Shown here piece by piece: positions 56,363-64,000 of a stretch of DNA of 64,000 nt (positions are counted from its first letter, which is position 1; each line of letters begins with the position of its first letter). The DNA is from Planococcus sp. ISL-109. Lineage in GTDB: Bacteria; Bacillota; Bacilli; Bacillales_A; Planococcaceae. Location of the stretch: assembly GCF_018613655.1 (NCBI RefSeq), contig NZ_JAGGPW010000004.1, positions 462,627 to 526,626 of the forward strand, written 5' to 3'. Under the pieces are notes generated by a model that worked only from the letters and a program-made list of their open reading frames with translations, was not told where the DNA came from and made no database searches. Position numbers and translations under genes: made by a program.

Positions 56363-57418
56363 ATGTCACGGGCTAAAAGAAAAATGGACCATATCAATTA
56401 TGCACTGTCCACTGGACAAGGGCGGGAGACTTGGCTTGATTGTGTCCGCTTTGTCCACCAAGCGCTGCCGGGAATCGGCGTCGCTGATGTTTCATTAGAG
56501 CCGAAAACAGGTGATTTGAAGTTGAAATCACCTGTTTTTATTAATGCCATGACTGGCGGCGGCGGACAGGATACACTGCAGTTGAACGCATTGCTTGCAA
56601 GGGCAGCAAAAGAAACAGGGATCGCGATGGCGGTCGGCTCCCAGATGGCCGCGCTCAAAGACAAAGCTGAGCGCGACAGTTATGCAGTCGTCCGGCAAGA
56701 GAACCCTAATGGCATCATTTTCGGGAATCTCGGAAGCGAAGCCACTGTCGTGCAAGCCCAAGAAGCGGTAGAGATGATCGGGGCCGATGCACTGCAGATC
56801 CATTTGAATGTCGTCCAGGAGTTGACCATGCCAGAAGGCGACCGCCAGTTTCGCGGAGCGTTGGATCGCATCGGGCAAATTGCGGAGGCACTTCATGTGC
56901 CTGTCATCATAAAAGAAACCGGCTTCGGCATTTCGGAAGAAACCGCTAAAGCCCTTGGTCAGACGCGTGTAGCAGCAATCGACGCAAGCGGCTTCGGTGG
57001 AACAAATTTTGCGAGCATCGAAAACGAACGCAGAAAACGCAAACTGGCGTATTTTGAAGATTGGGGCATCCCGACTGCAGCAGCGATTGTGGAGTGCCGT
57101 GAAGGCTTTGAACGCACGGTCCTAGCATCGGGTGGTCTTCAGGATGCCGGTGATTTGGTGCGGGCGTTCCGTCTCGGTGCGGATGCAGCTGGAATTGCTG
57201 GTAGCTTTCTGAAGCGTGCAGTGAATTGCGGGGAGAGCGGATTGATCGAGGAGATCAATGCTCTGCACGAGGATTTGCGCATGCTCATGACTGCTCTCGG
57301 AGCACGGACAATTGAAGAAATCCGGTCAAGCCCTGTTGTGATCAGTGGAGAACTGTTGTCTCATCTGCAGCAGCGCGGCTATGATGCGGAACATTTTGCG
57401 GTTCCTGTGAAAAACTGA
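56363..57418 (+). CDS. fni: Type 2 isopentenyl-diphosphate isomerase (FMN)
   Basis: 351 residues. Family blocks: MDHINYALSTGQG, INAMTGGGG, VGSQMAALKD, DALQIHLNVVQELTMPEGDR, VIIKETGFGIS and ASGGLQDAGDLVRA. It interconverts IPP and DMAPP using FMN and NADPH. DMAPP is also the donor for MiaA. It starts directly after the ypfD stop (0 bases), so coupling is likely. Confidence 0.96.
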   Translation: MSRAKRKMDHINYALSTGQGRETWLDCVRFVHQALPGIGVADVSLEPKTGDLKLKSPVFINAMTGGGGQDTLQLNALLARAAKETGIAMAVGSQMAALKDKAERDSYAVVRQENPNGIIFGNLGSEATVVQAQEAVEMIGADALQIHLNVVQELTMPEGDRQFRGALDRIGQIAEALHVPVIIKETGFGISEETAKALGQTRVAAIDASGFGGTNFASIENERRKRKLAYFEDWGIPTAAAIVECREGFERTVLASGGLQDAGDLVRAFRLGADAAGIAGSFLKRAVNCGESGLIEEINALHEDLRMLMTALGARTIEEIRSSPVVISGELLSHLQQRGYDAEHFAVPVKN

Positions 57419-57432
57419 ATATTGGACAATTT

Positions 57433-57470
57433 AAGGGGATGGACATTATGCAGATGTCGTCCTCTTTTTC
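57433..57470 (+). terminator. Probable weak terminator after fni
   Basis: GGGGATGGACA and TGTCGTCCTC pair imperfectly and TTTTT follows. The stem has internal mismatches. Confidence 0.45.
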
Positions 57471-57511
57471 GTGTATAATAAGCATATCAGAAGTGGAAGG
57501 ATGAATTAATT

Positions 57512-58822
57512 ATGCCTAAACCGGTAGTAGCAATTGTTGGCCGGCCGAATGTAGGAAAGTCCACGATCTTTAATCGCGTGGTTGGTGAGCGCGTCTCCAT
57601 CGTGGAAGATATCCCGGGAGTCACACGTGACCGCATCTACAGTTCGGCTGATTGGCTGACACATGAATTCAATATTATTGATACAGGAGGAATCGACCTC
57701 AGCGATGAGCCATTCCTCGAACAAATCCGCAGCCAGGCCGAAGTGGCGATGGATGAAGCGGACGTCATCATTTTCCTCGTCAACGGACGGGACGGCGTGA
57801 CGGAACAAGATGAGCAAGTTGCAAAAATCTTATACCGTACGAAAAAGCCAGTTGTGCTGGCTGTTAACAAAATTGATAACCCTGATATGCGCCACATGGT
57901 ATATGATTTCTACTCGCTCGGCGTAGGCGAACCGTTCCCGGTGTCCGGCTCTCATGGACTGGGTCTTGGCGATCTGCTGGATGAAGTGGCGAAACACTTC
58001 CCGACAGAAGAGGAAGAAGAATATCCGGACAATGTCATCAAGTTTTCATTGATTGGCCGTCCGAACGTCGGCAAATCCTCACTTGTCAACTCGTTCCTAG
58101 GCGAAGAGCGCGTCATTGTCAGTGAGCTGGCCGGTACGACAAGAGATGCCATCGATACGCAATACGAATACGATGAGCAGCCTTATGTCATTATCGATAC
58201 TGCAGGAATGCGCAAAAAAGGGAAAGTTTACGAAGGAACCGAAAAATACAGCGTGCTTCGTGCATTGCGCGCAATTGAACGTTCAGACGTTGTGCTGGTC
58301 GTCTTGAATGCGGAAGAAGGCATTCAAGAACAAGATAAGAAAATTGCGGGCTATGCCCATGAAGCCGGAAAAGCGATCGTCATCGTCGTCAATAAATGGG
58401 ATGCTGTGGAAAAAGACGATAAAACAATGAACAAATTCACGCAGCAAATCCGTGAACATTTCCTGTTTTTGGATTATGCACCGATCATGTTCGTCTCGGC
58501 GACCAGCGGCAAGCGCGTACACAATATCCTAGAAGTCATCAACCGCGTCAACGATAACCATTCGCGCCGCATTCAATCAAGTATCCTGAATGAAGTCATT
58601 GAAGACGCTGTAGCGATGAACCCGGCACCGTCTGATAAAGGACGCCGCTTGCGCCTTTATTATGTGACCCAAGTGGCCATTAAGCCCCCGACTTTTGTCG
58701 TCTTCGTCAACGAACCGGAAATGATGCACTTCAGTTACGAGCGGTTTTTGCAAAACCGGATCCGTGATAGCTTCGACTTTGAAGGCACGCCGCTGCGCTT
58801 GATCACGCGAGCGCGCACATAA
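57512..58822 (+). CDS. der: GTPase Der (EngA)
   Basis: 436 residues, two tandem GTPase domains. Domain 1: [18 protein letters not shown]. Domain 2 (from about 176): [26 protein letters not shown]-like C-terminus follows. It helps assemble the 50S subunit. GTGTATAAT at 57472-57479 is a likely -10. A structured leader and gpsA follow. Confidence 0.98.
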   Translation: MPKPVVAIVGRPNVGKSTIFNRVVGERVSIVEDIPGVTRDRIYSSADWLTHEFNIIDTGGIDLSDEPFLEQIRSQAEVAMDEADVIIFLVNGRDGVTEQDEQVAKILYRTKKPVVLAVNKIDNPDMRHMVYDFYSLGVGEPFPVSGSHGLGLGDLLDEVAKHFPTEEEEEYPDNVIKFSLIGRPNVGKSSLVNSFLGEERVIVSELAGTTRDAIDTQYEYDEQPYVIIDTAGMRKKGKVYEGTEKYSVLRALRAIERSDVVLVVLNAEEGIQEQDKKIAGYAHEAGKAIVIVVNKWDAVEKDDKTMNKFTQQIREHFLFLDYAPIMFVSATSGKRVHNILEVINRVNDNHSRRIQSSILNEVIEDAVAMNPAPSDKGRRLRLYYVTQVAIKPPTFVVFVNEPEMMHFSYERFLQNRIRDSFDFEGTPLRLITRART

Positions 58823-58826
58823 AGAG

Positions 58827-58960
58827 AAACTTTACTCAGTAGGGTTGTTTAACCCCGCTGAGAGTTTAGTTGATCCAATCGGACTTTTACGGAAAGTCGG
58901 ATCTCCTACTTGTAGAAGCGGGAGTCTTACAGGCCGTTAAAGCTGGGTAAAGGGGAGATA
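58827..58960 (+). ncRNA. Structured leader before gpsA that can hide its ribosome binding site
   Basis: The 141-base gap between der and gpsA folds into ordered stems. Hairpin A: AAACT...CTCAG...GGGTT pairs with AACCC...CTGAG...AGTTT (58827-58867). Hairpin B: GATCC (58872-58876) with GGATC (58899-58903), plus GACTTT/AAAGTC inside. ATCTCC at 58901-58906 shares bases with B and is complementary to GGAGAT at 58954-58959, which overlaps the gpsA ribosome binding site; CTCC (58903-58906) can instead pair with GGAG (58921-58924). This looks like a translation switch. No known riboswitch class was recognised. Confidence 0.5.
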
Positions 58961-58963
58961 TCG

Positions 58964-59983
58964 ATGGAAAAAGTCACAGTATTTGGTGCCGGAAGCTGGG
59001 GTACTGCGCTTAGCTATGTACTGGCGCAAAATGGCCATGACCTTCTTTTGTGGACCCATCGCAAAGAACAGGCTGAAGAAATCAATGAACATTCAAATGA
59101 ACGTTATTTGAAAGGGATTCGTCTGCCCGATTCGTTAAAAGCGACAGCCGATCTCGATGAAGCGGTGGCACATGCTGATATTTTTGTGCTTGCTGTACCG
59201 ACCAAAGCGATACGTGAAGTGTCCCGGGACATACGTACGCGAATGACTAAAAAAGGTCTGTTTGTCCATGTCTCAAAAGGAATCGAACCGGATTCATTAA
59301 AACGCATCAGTGAAATGATCCGTGAAGAAATTCCTGAGGAGCTCATTGAAGAAGTCGTGATCCTGTCCGGGCCGAGCCATGCAGAGGAAGTTGTGTTGGA
59401 ACATCCGACCACGGTAACTGCGGCATGCGGCAATACACAAGCTGCAAATCGCATCCAGGATTTGTTTATGAATTCCTATTTCCGTGTTTACACGAATACG
59501 GATGTCATCGGAGTGGAAATTGGCGGAGCCTTGAAGAATATCATCGCTTTAGCGGTCGGGATCACGGATGGTCTTGGCTATGGAGATAACGCGAAAGCTG
59601 CAATCATGACGCGGGGCCTTGCGGAAATCGCTCGCCTCGGCGTGAAGATGGGTGCTACGCCGCTGACATTCTCTGGCTTGTCCGGCGTTGGTGATTTAAT
59701 CGTCACGTGCACGAGCGTCCATTCGCGCAATTGGCGCGCCGGCAATATGCTCGGCAAAGGCAAGAACGTAGAAGAAGTGCTCGATGAAATGGGCATGGTC
59801 GTTGAAGGAATCCGCACGACCAAAGCGGCTCACCAATTGGCCGAAAAATATCAAGTGCCGATGCCGATCACAGATGCTCTCTACATGGTATTGTTCGAAA
59901 GCGTCAAGCCGGAGAAAGCTGTAGAGGAACTGATGGGGCGCATGAGAAAAAATGAAATGGAAGATTTGATCGACTTGCTGTAA
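58964..59983 (+). CDS. gpsA: Glycerol-3-phosphate dehydrogenase [NAD(P)+]
   Basis: 339 residues. N-terminal GAGSWGTALS nucleotide site, VHVSKGIEP, ILSGPSHAEEV, and the catalytic lysine region GGALKNIIALAVGI. It makes sn-glycerol 3-phosphate for phospholipids. AAAGGGGAG precedes ATG 58964. The upstream structured leader suggests post-transcriptional control. Confidence 0.98.
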   Translation: MEKVTVFGAGSWGTALSYVLAQNGHDLLLWTHRKEQAEEINEHSNERYLKGIRLPDSLKATADLDEAVAHADIFVLAVPTKAIREVSRDIRTRMTKKGLFVHVSKGIEPDSLKRISEMIREEIPEELIEEVVILSGPSHAEEVVLEHPTTVTAACGNTQAANRIQDLFMNSYFRVYTNTDVIGVEIGGALKNIIALAVGITDGLGYGDNAKAAIMTRGLAEIARLGVKMGATPLTFSGLSGVGDLIVTCTSVHSRNWRAGNMLGKGKNVEEVLDEMGMVVEGIRTTKAAHQLAEKYQVPMPITDALYMVLFESVKPEKAVEELMGRMRKNEMEDLIDLL

Positions 59984-59995
59984 TTTGTCACAAAC

Positions 59996-60028
59996 GGAGG
60001 GGTTGCTTGCTGCTGCCCCTTCTTTTTC
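59996..60028 (+). terminator. Terminator after gpsA
   Basis: GGAGGGG (59996-60002) pairs with CCCCTTC (60016-60022), then TTTTTC. Confidence 0.75.
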
Positions 60029-60030
60029 TA

Positions 60031-60039
60031 TGCTATACT
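60031..60039 (+). promoter_or_regulatory. Extended -10 promoter before yphE
   Basis: TG-C-TATACT gives an extended -10 element 34 bases before the gene; no clear -35 at the right distance. Confidence 0.5.
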
Positions 60040-60072
60040 ATTGACTGAAACTCGACGAAAGGCGGCTTATTC

Positions 60073-60276
60073 ATGAGTTCTTTGGATAAAATGTGGGTAT
60101 CTTTTGCAGGGATCGCTTTTTTGATCATTTCAATGGGAATGATTTATCTGAGCCGGTACAAATTGCAAAACGGTATCTTTAAATTTCTATTTGCGCTGAT
60201 TGCGTATGTTCTGCTGATTCTCGGCTTCTTTATTATGGTGTTTACGATATTCAGCGGACCGACAGGCGGCGCTTGA
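60073..60276 (+). CDS. yphE: DUF2768 membrane protein YphE
   Basis: 67 residues, two membrane helices (about 8-27 and 36-60), ending IFSGPTGGA. Matches the small YphE family by size, topology and position after gpsA. Function unknown. AAAGGCGG precedes the start. Confidence 0.9.
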   Translation: MSSLDKMWVSFAGIAFLIISMGMIYLSRYKLQNGIFKFLFALIAYVLLILGFFIMVFTIFSGPTGGA

Positions 60277-60289
60277 GGAGATGAACGTG

Positions 60290-61000
60290 ATGAAAAAGAT
60301 GGCAATCTTCTTATTCACACTGCTCATCAGCTTGGCCTTGGCGGGATGTGCTTATCCGAGCGGTGAACGCGCGGAAAATGAGATTCCCTATGAGGATCAA
60401 TTGATGACAGTAACCAATGCGGTCGAGCGTTACCAGGAGTCTAATGGCGGTTTATTGCCGATCAAGACACGGGATATGGACGTGGATCAATACATCAAAT
60501 ACCCAGTCGATTTTTCCAAAATCGTACCGGATTTCACTGCTGAAATACCGTCGAATGCGTTTGAAGTGGGCGGAGTTTATCAATATGTCTTAATGGATGT
60601 CGAAGAAAATCCTTCAGTGAAGCTTGTCGATTTGCGTGTAGCAGAGGGCATCCGTTCGGTCAATGTACGAAAGAGTGCAAACGGTGGGAGGGCACCGATT
60701 GCTGAAGTCGTGGCTGACAATGTCTACAGGTTCAACCATGAGGCTATGGGATTCAGTGATGAGCCGGTGGTGCAAAGTCCTTATAGCGGCCAATTGCTGC
60801 CGATGGTCATCACAGGACGCGGCGATGTTTACGTCGACTATTCCATCGACCTATATGCAGCAATCCAGGAGTACGACGGGGAGCTGAAAGAAGGACAGGA
60901 CATCCGCTTTATCTTGTATGAAGATAGCCCGATTGTTCCCGCATATTCACTTCCGTACACTATTGATGAAAATGGGGAACCGATCTTTCTGACGGAGTGA
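60290..61000 (+). CDS. yphF: Lipoprotein YphF
   Basis: 236 residues. Signal peptide with lipobox LALAGC near residues 17-22 predicts lipid attachment. The mature part is acidic with no motif I recognise; position after yphE matches B. subtilis yphF, of unknown function. ATG 60290 is preferred with GAGGAG nine bases upstream; GTG 60287 is possible, and ATG 60281 is too close. spoIVA should follow in Bacillus and is absent. Confidence 0.87.
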   Translation: MKKMAIFLFTLLISLALAGCAYPSGERAENEIPYEDQLMTVTNAVERYQESNGGLLPIKTRDMDVDQYIKYPVDFSKIVPDFTAEIPSNAFEVGGVYQYVLMDVEENPSVKLVDLRVAEGIRSVNVRKSANGGRAPIAEVVADNVYRFNHEAMGFSDEPVVQSPYSGQLLPMVITGRGDVYVDYSIDLYAAIQEYDGELKEGQDIRFILYEDSPIVPAYSLPYTIDENGEPIFLTE

Positions 61001-61094
61001 AAACCCTTGATGCAGCGCGGATTTCAAGAAAATCCACATATTTTTAAAAAATTTGGGAGTATTTGGTGGTTTTCTTCGAAACGCGGCCTATTTG

Positions 61095-61124
61095 TTGTTG
61101 CTATGCGATTTTCGTTGTGATACT
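61095..61124 (+). promoter_or_regulatory. hbs promoter
   Basis: TTGTTG at 61095-61100, 18 bases, GATACT at 61119-61124 with TG one base upstream (extended -10). Confidence 0.6.
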
Positions 61125-61174
61125 CTTTTTACAGGATTGATGGCAAGCATCCCCTTTGAGAGGAGGTGAATAGC

Positions 61175-61447
61175 ATGAACAAAACAGAATTAGTGAACTC
61201 TGTTGCAGAAGCGGCTGAACTTTCTCGTAAAGATGCTGCGAAAGCAGTTGACGCTGCATTTGAAGCGATTCAAGATGCTCTAACTAAAGGTGACAAAGTA
61301 CAGCTGATCGGATTCGGTAACTTCGAAGTACGTGAGCGCGCGGCCCGTAAAGGACGCAACCCACAAACAGGTGCTGAAATCGAGATCGCCGCTAGCAAAG
61401 TTCCTGCCTTTAAGCCAGGTAAAGCACTTAAAGACGCAGTGAAATAA
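61175..61447 (+). CDS. hbs: DNA-binding protein HU
   Basis: 90 residues. The DNA-binding arm is [21 protein letters not shown] followed by [14 protein letters not shown]. It compacts DNA as a dimer and is essential in Bacillus. AGAGGAGGTGA precedes ATG 61175; an upstream start would add three residues only. Confidence 0.98.
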   Translation: MNKTELVNSVAEAAELSRKDAAKAVDAAFEAIQDALTKGDKVQLIGFGNFEVRERAARKGRNPQTGAEIEIAASKVPAFKPGKALKDAVK

Positions 61448-61465
61448 GCTTCGGCAACTGTACAT

Positions 61466-61512
61466 AGAATGGCTTTTGTGAGATTCGTTCTTGCAAAGGC
61501 CATTCTTTTTTT
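61466..61512 (+). terminator. Terminator after hbs
   Basis: AGAATGGCTTTTG (61466-61478) pairs with CAAAGGCCATTCT (61494-61506) with one irregularity, followed by TTTTTT. Confidence 0.85.
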
Positions 61513-61675
61513 CGGCCTCCTTTTTGCCAATCCCCCCCGTAAATGCTACAATTCATGTGAGAAAAGCGGAGATGAACGGAGGCTCGAAAAACCGGACACT
61601 AAAACCGCGCCTCAATTCAGTGGTTTACTGCTTGCTGCCCCAAATAGAGTGATTTTTTCTACAGGAGGAAACAAT

Positions 61676-62260
61676 GTGATAGATATGAAAAGCCATAACG
61701 TAGATCTGGAAAAAATAGAAAAGGCTGTCGGCATGATCCTGGAGGCTGTCGGGGAAGATGTCGGCCGTGAAGGGCTGCAAGACACCCCCAAGCGTGTCGC
61801 GAAAATGTATGCGGAAGTTTTCGCTGGATTAAAAGAAGACCCGAAAGAATATTTCAGAACGGTTTTTCATGAAAACCATGAAGAATTGGTGCTGGTCAAA
61901 GACATTCCGTTTTATTCGATGTGTGAACATCATTTGGTGCCGTTCTTTGGCAAAGCCCATGTCGCTTATATTCCGCGCGACGGTGTCGTGACGGGGCTGA
62001 GTAAATTGGCCCGTGCAGTCGAAACTGTAGCCAAACGTCCCCAATTGCAGGAGCGGATCACATCTACAATTGCCGACTCCCTCATGGAAACACTGAATCC
62101 GCACGGCGTCTATGTGATGGTCGAAGCGGAACATATGTGTATGACGATGCGGGGCATCAAGAAGCCTGGATCCAAGACTGTGACCGCTGTTTCAAGAGGG
62201 CTTCTGGAGACGGATGATATTAAACGCTCTGAAGTCATTACGTATATCAATATGAACTAA
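61676..62260 (+). CDS. folE: GTP cyclohydrolase I
   Basis: 194 residues. Zinc ligands C83 and H86 in [10 protein letters not shown] and the later Cys in [26 protein letters not shown] is the conserved helix. It makes dihydroneopterin triphosphate for folate. GTG 61676 is the best start, seven bases after AGGAGG; the next ATG (61685) is 16 away. In Bacillus folE (mtrA) and mtrB form one operon, as here. Confidence 0.96.
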   Translation: MIDMKSHNVDLEKIEKAVGMILEAVGEDVGREGLQDTPKRVAKMYAEVFAGLKEDPKEYFRTVFHENHEELVLVKDIPFYSMCEHHLVPFFGKAHVAYIPRDGVVTGLSKLARAVETVAKRPQLQERITSTIADSLMETLNPHGVYVMVEAEHMCMTMRGIKKPGSKTVTAVSRGLLETDDIKRSEVITYINMN

Positions 62261-62285
62261 CAAACTTAAAAAGCAGGTGAAAGAA

Positions 62286-62507
62286 ATGGCACAGACAGAA
62301 TATATTGTCATCCGTGCACAAGAAGACGGAGTCAACGTTATCGGCTTAACGCGCGGCAATGATACAAAATTTCACCATACGGAAAAATTGGACCGCGGCG
62401 AAGTGATGATCGCGCAATTTACCGAACATACTTCAGCGATGAAAATCCGCGGCAAGGCGGAAATCCATTCCGCTCACGGCATCATTGAAAGCGATGCCAA
62501 AAAATAA
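62286..62507 (+). CDS. mtrB: Tryptophan RNA-binding attenuator protein (TRAP)
   Basis: 73 residues. The core [36 protein letters not shown] and MKIRGKAEI matches TRAP, including the Lys/Arg pair that contacts GAG or UAG triplets. It forms an 11-mer ring that binds trp leader RNA when tryptophan is abundant. The trp operon is not in the window. AGGTGAAAG precedes ATG 62286. Confidence 0.96.
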   Translation: MAQTEYIVIRAQEDGVNVIGLTRGNDTKFHHTEKLDRGEVMIAQFTEHTSAMKIRGKAEIHSAHGIIESDAKK

Positions 62508-62537
62508 GCGTTAATAGTGAAGGCTATATGGCCATTA

Positions 62538-62546
62538 TGGTATAAT
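62538..62546 (+). promoter_or_regulatory. Extended -10 promoter before hepS
   Basis: TG-G-TATAAT at 62538-62546, a perfect -10 with the TG extension, 37 bases before the start codon; the -35 is weak. Confidence 0.6.
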
Positions 62547-62582
62547 ATGACGTATGGCTAACCTATGAATGGAGCAGGCAGT

Positions 62583-63359
62583 ATGAACGGACACCAAATA
62601 CAATCCAAAATTATCTCCATGGAAATTGACGTCCTGAATGCAGTTCGTCAACGCACACTTGATCAGTGGACAGATGGGCCGTTTGTCAAAGAGTCCCGTT
62701 TGTTTTTCTTGCTGCTGCCGTACTTTAACGGGGAGCAATGGTCAGCGAAAATGGATACAAGCGCAAATACGGTAGCAATTGTCTATGCGGCTTTACATGC
62801 CCATGACAAGGTGAAAGAAGAAATGCCGATTAGCAAAGAACAGCAACTTACCGTTTTGGCGGGCGATTTGTATAGCGGCATTTATTACCAAATGCTCGCC
62901 AAACTTAAAAACATGGAGATGGTCCAGAAGCTGGCTGCTGCAATTATTCAAGTAAGCGAAAAAAAAGCGTCGTTCCATGAACACCGTGTCCAACAACCGG
63001 AGGAAGTCGAAGAAACGGTGAAAGTGATCGAAACGGCATTGCTCAATTCATTCTACGAAGTGAGTGAATTCGGCAACTACCGCGAACTGATGGAATGCTC
63101 TCTTTTGTACCAGCGCTACACGGATGAATTGGAAGCGCTAAAGACTGGACAGTTCAGCTATGTACTAAGCCTTCTAAGCGAGACGATGGTCCATAGTTCG
63201 TTGATTGAACAATGGCTCATGGAGCGGCTCGATGCGTTAAGTGAACAAATTCTTTTAGCGGCAAATGATTGCCAGCTGGATTTTGAAGTTAAGGCTATAT
63301 TGCTCGACCAAATTATTCCGCATCAGCACAGTGCTGAACAGCTGACGCGAGAAGGATGA
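62583..63359 (+). CDS. hepS: Heptaprenyl diphosphate synthase component I
   Basis: 258 residues, helical. Early [20 protein letters not shown] and [15 protein letters not shown] (the partner-binding and conserved block) are typical of HepS. It has no DDxxD motif: catalysis is by HepT, expected after menG. Together they make the menaquinone side chain. GGAG eight bases before ATG 62583 settles the start over ATG 62565. Confidence 0.94.
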   Translation: MNGHQIQSKIISMEIDVLNAVRQRTLDQWTDGPFVKESRLFFLLLPYFNGEQWSAKMDTSANTVAIVYAALHAHDKVKEEMPISKEQQLTVLAGDLYSGIYYQMLAKLKNMEMVQKLAAAIIQVSEKKASFHEHRVQQPEEVEETVKVIETALLNSFYEVSEFGNYRELMECSLLYQRYTDELEALKTGQFSYVLSLLSETMVHSSLIEQWLMERLDALSEQILLAANDCQLDFEVKAILLDQIIPHQHSAEQLTREG

Positions 63360-63361
63360 CG

Positions 63362-64000
63362 ATGATGCAAAAAACGAAAGAACAACGCGTGCATGAAGTT
63401 TTTGAAAAAATTTCCGAAAACTATGATCAGATGAACTCGGTCATCAGTTTTCAGCAGCATAATAAATGGCGCAATGATACGATGCATAAAATGCAGGTGC
63501 CACAAGGCGCATCGTGCATCGATGTTTGTTGCGGCACAGCCGACTGGACAATCGCATTAGGCGATGCAGTGGGGCCTACAGGAAGAGTGGTCGGCTTGGA
63601 TTTCAGCCAAAACATGCTGAATGTCGGTCATGGCAAAACGGCGCATATGCCTCAAATCGAACTGGTCCAGGGCAATGCAATGGCGTTGCCGTATCCTGAT
63701 AATTCATTTGATTTTGCGACGATCGGCTTCGGTCTTAGAAATGTGCCGGATTATGAGCAAGCATTATCTGAAATGCACCGAGTACTGAAGCCGGGTGGCA
63801 TGATAGCTTGTCTTGAAACTTCCCAGCCGGAAAGCTTTTTCTTTAAACCGTTTTTCCGTTTTTATTTCCGTTTCATCATGCCGGCTTTCGGCAAAATGTT
63901 CGCAAAAAGCTATAAAGAATATTCCTGGCTGCAGGAATCGGCTAAAACATTTCCAGGCATGCGTGAGCTTGCCGGACTTTTCAGCAAGGTCGGTTTCACT
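63362..64000 (+). CDS. menG: Demethylmenaquinone methyltransferase, N-terminal part (cut by window edge)
   Basis: 213 codons are open to the window end. It starts [17 protein letters not shown] and carries the SAM site [13 protein letters not shown], the UbiE/MenG signature GLDFSQNML and the second block [24 protein letters not shown]. It methylates demethylmenaquinone. The gene lies two bases after hepS, with AAGGATGACG as ribosome binding site. The last 20 or so residues lie outside. Confidence 0.97.
   Translation, partial: MMQKTKEQRVHEVFEKISENYDQMNSVISFQQHNKWRNDTMHKMQVPQGASCIDVCCGTADWTIALGDAVGPTGRVVGLDFSQNMLNVGHGKTAHMPQIELVQGNAMALPYPDNSFDFATIGFGLRNVPDYEQALSEMHRVLKPGGMIACLETSQPESFFFKPFFRFYFRFIMPAFGKMFAKSYKEYSWLQESAKTFPGMRELAGLFSKVGFT

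Noticed and set aside
58855-58864. GCTGAGAG as the core of a TPP riboswitch before gpsA
   Set aside because: The other TPP landmarks (ACCTGATC, TAATGCCAGCGTAGGGA) are absent and gpsA is not a thiamine gene.
61674-61679. ATGTGA start-stop overlapping the folE start
   Set aside because: The ATG is out of frame with folE and followed at once by a stop; GTG 61676 has ideal spacing to AGGAGG, so it is chance.

Overview
The window is a gene-dense, low-to-moderate GC Firmicute chromosome segment. Gene content and order follow Bacillus closely (rny-ymdB-ricA-mutSL, hfq/miaA, glnRA, lexA-yneAB, tkt, fur-xerD-drm, scpAB-rluB-resABCDE-sigX, cmk-der-gpsA-hbs-folE-mtrB-hepS-menG). The sporulation genes that sit among these genes in Bacillus subtilis (spoVS, cotE, sirA, spoIIM, dacF-spoIIA, spoVA, spmAB, sleB-ypeB, spoIVA) are all missing. 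This points to a non-sporulating member of the Planococcaceae such as Planococcus. The family is solid; the genus is inference from overall protein character.

Layout. 1-9.2 kb: RNA decay and regulation (rny end, ymdB, ricA), mismatch repair (mutS, mutL), a monoacylglycerol-lipase-like hydrolase, tRNA modification (miaA), hfq and a rhodanese. 9.3-14.1 kb: a TRIC-type cation channel on the minus strand, a PLP enzyme (YnbB family), the GlnR-controlled glnR-glnA operon and two unknown small proteins. 14.1-18.4 kb: the SOS region (lexA divergent from yneA-yneB), ynzC and tkt. 18.5-28.2 kb: the least conserved part, with a decayed PstS-like gene, yneF, a YqkD-like hydrolase, an HMG-CoA lyase divergent from a thiolase, yqkK, a membrane microprotein gene interrupted by TGA, a SigW-type promoter driving flotillin, an unknown gene, an aldo-keto reductase and nudF. 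28.2-37 kb: fur, xerD, nucleoside catabolism (drm, pdp), lysA with an overlapping 33-residue membrane protein, an orphan ribT, ypuF, scpAB and rluB. 37-45.8 kb: cytochrome c maturation (resABC), its two-component system (resDE), ECF factor sigX and anti-sigma rsiX, and an FMN riboswitch controlling the riboflavin transporter ribU. 45.8-53.7 kb: ferredoxin, ypbB-recS, a LysM protein, a CBS protein, ypbG, ypdA, asparaginase and prsW. 53.9-64 kb: cmk, plsC, a four-S1 protein, type 2 IPP isomerase, der, gpsA behind a structured leader, yphE, yphF, hbs, folE, TRAP, hepS and the start of menG.

Regulation readable from sequence includes a double GlnR operator on glnRA, LexA boxes between lexA and yneA, a PerR/Fur-like box before fur, SigW and SigX promoters matching the B. 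subtilis consensus, an FMN riboswitch with a visible antiterminator/terminator choice, and many strong intrinsic terminators. PrsW (the protease that starts SigW activation in Bacillus) and a SigW-type flotillin promoter occur in the same window.

No defence island, prophage, insertion sequence or CRISPR array was seen. The least explained items are two structured RNA regions (between ymdB and ricA, and upstream of gpsA) and several very small membrane-protein genes. I did not find a clear new multi-gene system.
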